A stretch of 64,000 nt of DNA from Palaemon carinicauda (lineage: Eukaryota > Arthropoda > Malacostraca > Decapoda > Palaemonidae), in NCBI RefSeq assembly GCF_036898095.1, contig NC_090763.1:57885731-57949730 (forward strand), in the 5' to 3' direction. The notes beneath the pieces are model-generated. The model did not search any database, was not told where the DNA came from, and saw nothing but the letters and a program-made list of their open reading frames with translations. Shown here piece after piece: positions 56,040-64,000 of this stretch. The translations under genes were made by a program, and so were the position numbers. Position 1 is the first letter of the stretch. The number at the start of each line of letters is the position of its first letter.

Positions 56040-56719
56040 CTTGTCAGTGCTCTCCAGCTTGCAAATGCTCTCATGCACATCAGCGTTCTCCTGCGCACCA
56101 GCGCTCCTGACGACGCTGCTGCTAGTCCTCGGACTTAGGCCTTCAGCCTTGGATTCTTTTGTGGATGGCTAAAGGGCACATCCCTGTTCCTGCATCACAC
56201 CGACCTTCAGACCTGCCTTCTCTGTTCCTGTTTCATGATGCTTCCAAACATCCACTTGCCCCCGAGAGCGTGCGTGCCTTAACAGCGTGCCAGACCTTCA
56301 GCTGGGCGCCAGCGCTCTCCAACCCACCGGTGGTCATCAGTGCACCAGCGCTCACTAACATTTCGTCAGTGCTCTCCAGCATGCCAGAGCATCAATGCTT
56401 TCCAGCGCTCACCAATGCCCCAGCGATCTCCTGATTGCCGGCCCCCTCCAGCACGTTCTTGCTGTTCGAAGCACCAGCATTAGCCAGCTTGCCACCGCTT
56501 GCCAGATCATCTACGCTCGCCAGCGCTCTCCAGCTCGCAAACGCTCTCGTGCACATTGGCGTTCTCCTTTGCACCAGCGGTCTCCCTTGCACAAGTGCTC
56601 TCCTGTGTGCCAGCTTTCTCCTGAACGCCAGCGTTCTCCAGCTCGTCAGCGCTCCCCTGTGTACTTGCACTTCTACGCTACCTGCGCACCAGCATTGGCC
56701 TGCTCACCAATGCTCTCCT
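56040..56719 (+). repeat. Degenerate minisatellite, CAGCGCTCTCCAGC-like
   Basis: About 680 bases built from drifting units of roughly 18-24 bases around CCAGCGCTCTCC, TCGCCAGCGCTCTCC and CACCAGCGCTC. It is open in several frames, one giving RQRSPARQRSPVYL-type Arg-Gln-Arg-Ser-Pro repeats, others Ala/Ser/Leu-rich. Open frames on both strands are a consequence of the composition. Possibly the remains of a coding repeat in a retroelement Gag, but nothing proves translation. Confidence 0.7.
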
Positions 56720-57180
56720 GCACAGCACTTTCTCTTTTCCTTTTGGTTATTTCTTTTATTCTCCAATGTCTTCTTCTTGGGCATGAACTTGTTGACAACT
56801 TTTGCTTGTTTGATTATACTTTTGCTGCTTCTTTGTATTTGGCATAGTGTGGGATGGACGGCATGCCATCTCAACCTGTACCAATTTAGATGCCATCACC
56901 CTCTGGCAGACCCCATTGGGTGCAGACTTAGTCCCATTGGGTGCAGACTTAGTTTGTTAGAGTCGTACTCCAGTGATCTGGTTTTAAGTCGTCCATATTT
57001 GCGGGTAATGGGTGATGCCAGGCTTTGACATTGTCGGTGGGAGGGTTTAACTCCCCCCCCCCCCACCCCTGACCAGTGTACGGCCACCTAAAGAGAGGCA
57101 GCCCCCCTCTAGTAGAGGACTTGTCCCTGCTGAAGCCTCTTCTCGTATTGGGCCACGGGATATGAGGACTGACAGCCTCA
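56720..57180 (+). repeat. Leader-like repeat of the I-group LINE, copy 2
   Basis: Second copy of 50,485-50,945 in the same orientation, with an internal duplication of CCATTGGGTGCAGACTTAGT (56,912-56,952). It has no LINE ORF1 behind it and abuts an unrelated LINE at about 57,187. Confidence 0.8.
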
Positions 57181-57186
57181 CCTTGA

Positions 57187-58300
57187 AAATATTTGAGAAG
57201 AGCTGGGAGTGGAACACAGACAGGCATACTGTATTGCTTTTATAGACCTAGAGAAAGCATTTGATTGAGTGCCAAGGCAAAAGATATGGGATACAATGAG
57301 AGAGAGATATGGGGTTCCTGAAAAACTAAAAAGACCAATTTTACAACACCTATCAAAACATCAGATCCAGAGTGAAAACAAACACTGAAAATGGGGACTG
57401 GGTTGAAATCCAATCAGGAGTACGGCAAGGTAGTGTTCTTCCCCCTCTACTTTTCGTATTGTTTATGGATAAATGGATGAGACCACAAAATCCTGATGAG
57501 AATATGACCACTGATCTAATATATGCTGATGACCATGCAGTTGTAGCAGAAACTAAAGAGGACCTTCCACAGAGAATGGCTGACTGGAATAACATCTTAA
57601 CATCAAATGGCATGATTAGCAAGGAGAAAACTGAGATTATGCACCTGTCTCGAAACCGGCAGAAATAAATATTAGAAGAGCAAGCATTAAAACAGTGCAG
57701 AAACTTTTAACTATTTGGGAGCTGTATTTGGTGATCAAAATGACCCTAAGCTGGAAATAACCATTAGAGTACATCAATTTAATAATAACTTTTATTTACT
57801 ATACTGTATCCACTTTTGAGAGATAGGAACATAACCCCCACAAAGTAAAAACACTTACATCATACCTCTCCATACTGAGGCCAATTCTAACCTACGGCCA
57901 TGAGTCTTGGATGTTAACATCAAATACTAGAAGCCAGCTCCAGGCATCAGAAATGAAGATACTGAGATTGATAAAAGGTGTCACAAGACTAGACAAACTT
58001 CAAAGTGAAAACATCAGGAGGGAATTAGGAGTGGAGGGAATTTTAGACTTTATTGAAAGAGGACAAGTATGATGGTTTGGACACTTCACAAGAATGGAAG
58101 AAGAACGATATCCAAGGAAATTTTTGGAATAGAGACCACAAGGCAGAAGACCAGTTGGTAGGCCAAAGATGAGGTGGATGGAAAATATTGTGAGAGGAAT
58201 GAGGAGAGGTATAACTTTCCAAGAGATTGAAGAAGAGAAGCTGTATGAAGGTCGTCAGCAGTGGAGACAGTTTCTGAAGCAGGGCGACTGACAGGCTTGA
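57187..58300 (+). pseudogene. RTE-like LINE reverse transcriptase, 3' part
   Basis: Broken plus frames: FIDLEKAFD-like with an in-frame stop, KTNTENGDWVEIQSGVRQGS, VLPPLLFVLFMDKWM, TTDLIYADDHAVVAETKEDL (catalytic ADD kept), MISKEKTEIMHLSRNRQK, TYGHESWMLTSNTRSQLQAS, GVEGILDFIERG, WFGHFTRMEEERYPRKF and RRPVGRPKMRWMENIVRG. The W-GH--RM and GRP-RW boxes are typical of RTE-like and related LINE C-termini. No endonuclease upstream, so 5'-truncated. Confidence 0.85.
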
Positions 58301-59990
58301 GAAACTCCCCCTGGCACTTTGTGAGCAAATAGAGAAATCCCCTCTGGTTAAATGCCACCCTTGTTTTAATAACAATTTTGGGTAGTAGGTTGGCCAGGGC
58401 ACCAACCACCTGTTAAGATACTACTGCTAGAAAGTTATTGGGTCCATTTACTCTGGTTATAGCTCATTTTTCTTGTCTACACATATACCAAATAGTCTGG
58501 CGTATTCTTTCCACATTCCCCCGTCCTCATACACCTAACAACACGAGATCACCAAACAATTCTTCTTTGCTCAAGGGGTTAATTACTGTTCCATAATTGT
58601 TCAGCGGCTACTCTAATCTTGGTAAAGGTAGAAGAGAGACTTAAGCTATGATAAGCAGCTCTTTTAGGACACCCCAAAATCAAAATATTGTTCTCTTAGT
58701 TTTATGATAGTGCCATAGCCTCTATACCATGGTCTTTCTTTGTCTTTGGGTAAAGTTCTCTTGCTTTTTTGAAGTTCTAGTTTATGTATATGAAATATCT
58801 ATTTTAATGTTGTTACTGGTCTTAAAGTGTTTCAGTAAATACGTTTTGTTGGTTATGGTTAATGATGAAATGTAAACAAAATTATGGTTTCTATTTTAGG
58901 GGGCATGTACAGAATAAGCATGATTTAAAATTGTCTATGTAATCAATTTTGGACTTCAAATGATACAGCAAAAGCTAGTCTACATATTGGTGGTTTTGTA
59001 ATTCACCAAGCTCCTTATACAACAGATATCACGAAAATTTATAAAAATTTGAGGTCTCGCACATGGTACGGCATTTACAACCATCCTGGGTGTAATTTTA
59101 ATCTTTTTCAAAGTAGTAAAACTAAAACCATTTTAATGTTTTATTTATTCATAAGAACAATCTATTAGTAGAAAAAATACGATATTATACATAGAAAATA
59201 TTAAAAATGGTGTTTCGAAATATGCCAATTTACATTTATGCAAGGCTGCATATTGGAAACCCTACTGTATTCTTTTTTTTATATCTCGCAAAGCCATATT
59301 TATCCTTGCAAACCTTTTGTTAAATAATAGTGAGGAATTTATATTAAGGTCAGGCATTTTTAGAAACCCTTTTCTTAATACCTGTTAACTAGGTTTGAGT
59401 TTTAAACTTCTAAAACTTTGAAGATGTTACAATTCTAGATAATCCATTTAGTAATTTATGGCAAGATCCCTTACATGTATTAAATGTAGCACACAGTTAG
59501 ATTACTGATACTATTATTAGGAAGGAATCAAAATTAGAACTGAAAATAGGGTTATGACAGTTATTAGTACCCAAGAGAAGGATATGTACAGAGTGCATGA
59601 AGTAAACTGGAATTTTATTGGAAAATGCCCTGGGGGTTTTTCACGAAGTTTTTTTTTTCTCTAGTGTATCCTATTTGAAGGCATAGAATTTGACATGAAA
59701 GTTAGAACACTAAATTTATCATGCCTTAGAGTTATTTAGCCAATGTTCGACAAAATAAAAACTTGCCCCAGATTAACATATCACATATAGGACTGAAATT
59801 AGGAAGACAAGGTGGAAATCTTGTAAAATTGTCTTGATATTCTTTGTAAATTGATTTGAAAAATAAATTTTTGCTAGGCCCAATAATTAGTGACTATTCT
59901 AAAGGATTATTGAAGTAATAACCACTCATTTACTCTTTAGGGGAAAAAGGTATGTGTCGTTTGATGTGATGAAATTTTTTTTTTTTCCAG
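58301..59990. other. AT-rich intergenic, nothing recognised
   Basis: About 1.7 kb without a supported gene or repeat. Minus-strand frames at 58,043-58,409 are shadows of the LINE end. Confidence 0.5.
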
Positions 59991-60162
59991 GAAGTGTTAT
60001 GCATTTGAAATGGCAACTCAAGAATGAGACATTTGCTCTAACTTTATGCTGGAATTATGTCCCCCTACGAGGTCAAGAAGAGAAAATCACCAATCAGGTT
60101 ATCGATGACAGAGACCAGTGGGAAGCTATTGATGAAAAATCTTGGAATTTTGCCTGTGAAAT
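59991..60162 (+). CDS. Candidate internal exon of an unknown gene
   Basis: A 172-base segment bounded by a T-rich tract and TTTTTCCAG| and by GAAAT|GTAAGTA, both good splice signals. It is open in two frames. One reads SVMHLKWQLKNETFALTLCW and ITNQVIDDRDQWEAIDEKSW. The other begins at an internal ATG as MSPYEVKKRKSPIRLSMTET and SGKLLMKNLGILPVK. Neither matches a family I know. No partner exon was identified with confidence; the repeat-coding exon at 63,474 is the next same-strand candidate. It may instead be transposon-derived. Confidence 0.3.
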
Positions 60163-61285
60163 GTAAGTACCTTGAATTTTTTAGTGTTATCTTTTCTTTC
60201 TGTACCATGTTTTATGCAAATAAGGAAATTAGATTTGTAATGCTATTTCTTTTGATCATTGTTAACAATTAAAGCAATACTGTACTTGGGATTTCTAAAT
60301 TACTTTAGTAATAGTTGGAAAATAATGATGCCGTGTGACCTGTCCCAGGGCCAAGCTATTATATGGCCCAAATTTTGTAGGTCCATCCTTCGTACAATTG
60401 TATTTTGGTTTCCTAGTCTTTACACTATCTGTGTTAAAAATATTTAGTTCTGCAACTTACTTACACAAGATTGTAACTTTAATTATTAGTTTTCGTTTAC
60501 TCTTCAACACTATGGACTTGGATAGCTTTCTCATTTTCTTTTGAAAGTTTAGATTATGCAGTAATATGATTGTTTCTTGTAGTTATTGATGGTGCTGCTT
60601 GAAAAATATTGCCATGGTTAATGGGATAAACATGTAATGTGGAATTGTTCACTTATAATATAATATAGTTGTACCCTATCTACCAACTTTGTTTACCTTT
60701 GGTCGAGATCATATGATCTGAAGGTCCCACTAATCATATTGAGAGAATGAATATAGCTTATATAATTTCTAAATTTATTCGAAATGATGAATATTACATC
60801 AGCACTAATATGTTATAGGATATAGTTTTCATACATAATTATTAGTTACCATATAAATGTGTTCTCCGTCCCTGTTCAATCTTTAATTAATTATAAAGCC
60901 TTCATATTTCATAAGACATTATTTTGTTAGTTATGGTTTATTTAAGCATGTTTTATTTTATTTTTCAATTTCGGGAGCATTTCCATAACCATCAATTTAG
61001 TTTTACTTTCGGTAGGCATCAGCGGATCCTAAGGTTACGCTGCGTTGTTACGATTATGCCAATAACACGAAGAGTTTATATAATTTTCTTAACTTATTCG
61101 AAATATCTTTATAATAAATATTACATTAGCACCAATACCAATATGTTATAGTTTATCGCAGTTTCTCTCTCTCTCTCTTTCTCTCTCTCTCATATAATTG
61201 TATCATGGTGTCCAGCCTGTTCCTTTGAATGAGAATCTGGTCATCTCTTCTCCTGTACTAAAGTACTAAGTGAAAGACAGACCCT
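60163..61285. other. AT-rich intergenic with a short (CT)n at 61,165
   Basis: No gene supported. CT-rich run at 61,165-61,191. Confidence 0.5.
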
Positions 61286-62970
61286 GGTTCAATGATGATT
61301 GTCGGTATGCTTATTTTAAGAAGCAATAAGCCTATCATCTTTTGAATGGTAACGTATCACATTTAACTTGGGATAACTATACTTGGCTTAGGCCTTTTGC
61401 TCAGAGGGTTTATGCTTATGAATAAAATTTAACTATAAAAGAAACCCTTTCTGTCACAACGTAGGAACATTAGTAGTTGGTTACCCAAATATCTGCACTC
61501 CTTTGATGATGTAGCACTCTCTCCGTTCCAAAGGAAAAGGGAACTCTTTTGGCAGTAAGCGTACTAATGAGAAATTTTCATGTTCCTCATTCCTGTTTTC
61601 TTGAGGCTCTTATGAAATTTAAGCTCTCATGGTGGACCTTGATTCTTATGGAGATGTTGACTCAAATGGTAATTATCCTTATTTTATAATAACGGCAGAT
61701 TTCTTGGCTCCTAACTTGTTATTTTTCCTTAGTTAGCAAGAAGAGGTTCTTTTAGCACTTGTTGAAGAATTTGCGTTACTTCATAATGTAAAGGTGTGGC
61801 TCAAAAAGTCCAGCTGATTATCCTTCAATTTCCATAACTTTCAAATGTAAAGTTCTTGCAATTTTTTTTTAGTCTAAATAGGTTTACTGAAGGTAATTAT
61901 CTGTTTCCTAGTTTGCAATTTGGCTTTTGTAAAGGCCTTGGAGCATGTTATGACCTTGCTTTACAGAAGTCCTTTGATTGTTGTCAGGAAGTTTGTCTGA
62001 TTAGCCTTGATTTTAGTGCCGTGTTTGAAAACAAGGGCCTCATGATTATCAACACGGTCAAACAGTTGGGAGTGGATGGGAATGTGAAATCTAGTATTCC
62101 TCATTGTAGTGTTCTTGGCTCATTACTTTTCATACTAAATACACGTTTTGGCCTGAGAAACAAACTCTTATCTACAGATTATACTTCTCTCTCAGCATCA
62201 ATTTCATCCCCTGGACATAGAGCGATTGCTGAATCCCTTGATATTGTAGACCTAACTAAAATTAGTACCTGGTGCCAATTAAGGTGGGCATAAAGCCTCG
62301 TCCTAACTACACTCAGTAGGATTGCAAGTAGGTTGAGGACAGTGGTTCCTCAACTAACTGATCTCGGCATCGATAGTTTAACTCGTGTGACTTAAGATTT
62401 TAGGTGCGATTCATGATCGCAAATCTACTTTTTGAGAAATGCACTGAGGCTCTTATTTTTTTCAGTTTTTAAGTAAATGGTTTACAGTATAGACTTTTTT
62501 TCAGATTTTCAATGAACAGTATTTTCTGAAGTGTTTTGATTCTGATTTTGTCTCGAGTAATATTCTCTTGTCTAGTGGTATTCAGCTGCTGAATCTCATT
62601 TTAATTTCCAAGATAGGAACTTTAAACGGTTTATTAATTTTCTTATTCCTGATCGGGAAATTAATTTAGTTCGTATGCGTGTAGTATAAGATTCATCTTG
62701 ATTCTGTCCACCCTTTACATTCGGATTTTTCTGTAATAATGAAGGTATGCAATTAATTCACGTCTTTGTAATACTCGAAGATGCAGTTAATTGTAATAGT
62801 CATGCCTACCTCATCATAATGAGGCTCAATACTACACGGTATTCTATAAGTTTTATTATCTAGTTGTAGAATGATCTTCTTAATTAGGTAGTTGAATCGA
62901 TGGATATCATCAGCTCAAAACTTTCCGCTAATGTTTATGTTGATTATATGAAAGATCTTTATTACTATTC
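61286..62970 (+). pseudogene. Decayed LINE reverse transcriptase (same family as 31-35 kb)
   Basis: Pieces in order on the plus strand: RPWFNDDCRYAYFKKQ-like at 61,290, AYHLLNGNVSHLTWDNYTWL, RPFAQRVYAYE, then RFTEGNYLFPSLQFGFCKGL, GACYDLALQKSFDCCQEVCL, ISLDFSAVFENKGLMIINTV (motif A Asp kept), PHCSVLGSLLFILNT, SASISSPGHRAIAESLDIVD and LTKISTWCQLRW. A C-terminal NDLLNQVVESMDII-like segment lies near 62,870-62,910. Frameshifts, deletions and stops throughout. Clade uncertain (Jockey/CR1-like). Confidence 0.82.
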
Positions 62971-63473
62971 TTGAAATTCTATTTAGATTGTTCATTACTC
63001 TTGTAGTTTATTTCCCTTCCATCGTTGGCTATTTTATGTCAGGGCCCTTGGACTTATAGTATCCTGCTTTTCCAACCGAGAGGTTTGTAGCTTAGCTCGT
63101 AATAATAAAATTGGTTCTGGGTTTTGTTTGGCAATTTTTGTCTTGTATTTCTTGCTCTGGCCTTTTGAAGGAAGGTCCTTGGAGAACACAGGATAAGCCC
63201 TGTTGAGGAAGTGCCGTGTCATAACCCATTTATTAATGTATGATTCCAGTAAATTTATTTATTTTGAGTGAATAAAAAAAGAATATGAAATGAATTTCAC
63301 TTTGTTAAACCTCTACAGGATATATAGTATGAACCTCTACAGGATATATAGTATGACAAAATATAGTATGACAAAAAAACGTTCTAAGTTGTAGAAATAT
63401 ATAAATTCAATTTGCTTCTTTTAAGATGAGAATTTACCAATTCCACTAAGTTTATGGTTGTGTTTGTTTCAGG
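62971..63473. other. Intergenic; short 24-bp duplication at about 63,310
   Basis: AACCTCTACAGGATATATAG is repeated in tandem at 63,308-63,356, with a further partial TATAGTATGACAAAA copy. No gene recognised. Confidence 0.55.
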
Positions 63474-63931
63474 TTGTGTAAAAAGAGATGAGAAATTTGA
63501 GCAGCAATATAGAAAGAGAAATCAAGTTGGTAGCTTCCACAACGACAATATGGCTAGGAGGTTATGTCAAGGATGTAGCTTCCACAAGGACAATATGGCT
63601 AGGAGGTTATGTCAAGGATGGTTTAGTACATAATCTAAAGATAGGTGCCCGCCAAGGACAGGCGGGAGGAGCTTGGCCAGGAGGTGCCCGCCAAGGACAG
63701 GCGGGAGGAGCTTGGCCAGGAGGTGCCCGCCAAGGACAGGCGGGAGGAGCCTGGTCAGGAGGTGCCTGCCAAGGACAGGCGGGAGGAGCCTGGCCAGGAG
63801 GTGCCCGCCAAGGACAGGCGGGAGGAGCCTGGCCAGGAGGTGCCCGCCAAGGACAGAACAAAAAAATTACCAAAAAAAAATGGAAGGGATTATTTAATGT
63901 TAAACATAGAAAAACAAATTGTCAGAAGTAA
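63474..63931 (+). CDS. Candidate 3' exon encoding a repeat protein
   Basis: Begins after TGTTTGTTTCAG| at 63,473. The frame from the first ATG (63,488) to the stop at 63,929 reads MRNLSSNIEREIK, two copies of a 15-residue unit with IWLGGYVKD, then 5.6 copies of a 13-residue unit GARQGQAGGAWPG, and a basic tail (NKKITKKKWKGLFNVKHRK). Both repeat periods (45 and 39 bases) are multiples of three, so copy number change keeps the frame. All three plus frames are open across the 39-base units, which weakens the case for this frame. Family unknown. It resembles a low-complexity structural protein only in composition. Confidence 0.35.
63530..63619 (+). repeat. Two-copy 45-bp tandem repeat
   Basis: GTAGCTTCCACAA-GACAATA then TGGCTAGGAGGTTATGTCAA, starting at 63,530 and 63,575. 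Confidence 0.95.
63644..63858 (+). repeat. 39-bp GC-rich minisatellite, about 5.6 copies
   Basis: Units start at 63,644, 63,683, 63,722, 63,761, 63,800 and 63,839 with GGTGCCCGCCAAGGACAGGC, then GGGAGGAGC-TGGCCAGGA. Units differ only by single substitutions such as CTTGG/CCTGG and CCAGG/TCAGG, so the expansion is recent. Confidence 0.97.
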
Positions 63932-64000
63932 AAATAAAAAAACCAAAACCATTTTATATATTATATACTTTATTTATTAACTATGACTATAGTATACAAT

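Noticed and set aside
63644..63858. CRISPR-like array
   Set aside because: There are no distinct spacers; units are contiguous and nearly identical, and the genome is eukaryotic. The same applies to the 93-bp and 294-bp arrays.
63607..63873. Minus-strand Pro/Ala/Cys repeat frame over the 39-bp minisatellite
   Set aside because: All frames are open because the unit is a multiple of three without stops; the minus frame lacks splice or start support.

Overview
The window is eukaryotic nuclear DNA: AT-rich, intron-like, full of microsatellites and dominated by transposable elements. No complete host gene can be recognised. The mix of DIRS-like tyrosine-recombinase retrotransposons, several LINE lineages, mariner and hAT remnants, and an ATT-repeat-linked dispersed repeat that I recall from shrimp genomic sequence suggests a decapod crustacean, perhaps a caridean shrimp. 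That assignment is inference; no barcode gene is present.

Layout. 1-8.1 kb is AT-rich intergenic DNA with microsatellites, small tandem duplications and a 310-bp hAT-type MITE with an intact 8-bp target duplication. 8.15-10.26 kb is a decayed DIRS-like element (+ strand) ending in its terminal-repeat region. 10.54-15.1 kb is a divergent tandem segmental duplication (units of about 2.3 and 2.2 kb) that carries four copies of a small minus-strand reading frame. 15-20 kb holds minor repeats, a poly-C tract, a cAMP-response-element palindrome and a LINE 3' end. 20.9-22.0 kb is a putative TIR transposon remnant. 22.46-24.89 kb is a 2.4-kb palindrome. 25.6-26.5 kb is a three-copy 294-bp tandem array. 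27.5-29.8 kb is a CR1-like LINE broken by a 565-bp palindromic mariner derivative.

30.4-50 kb is a nest of DIRS-like elements. A + strand recombinase 3' end lies at 30.45-31.37 kb. A minus-strand DIRS fragment (31.73-34.50 kb) sits inside a LINE. At 37.93-45.81 kb is a nearly complete 7.88-kb DIRS-like element (element A, minus strand), with inverted terminal repeats, an internal copy of its joined ends, a spliced Gag with a Cys/His-rich exon, RT/RNase H, and an overlapping tyrosine recombinase frame. Element A interrupts a 93-bp tandem array with no target duplication. That array appears to lie in the leader of an older, opposite-strand DIRS relative (element B, about 36.3-37.9 plus 45.8-49.97 kb). 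Element A has only two stop codons in its inferred coding path, so it looks recently active but is probably defective as it stands.

50.5-55.8 kb is a decayed I-group LINE (Gag zinc knuckles, endonuclease, RT, RNase H). A second copy of its leader (56.7-57.18 kb) abuts an RTE-like RT fragment (57.19-58.3 kb). 61.3-63.0 kb is a further decayed LINE, of the same family as the copies flanking the 31-35 kb DIRS fragment. Two possible host exons lie at 59,991-60,162 and at 63,474-63,931; the latter encodes a 13-residue Gly/Ala/Gln-rich repeat.
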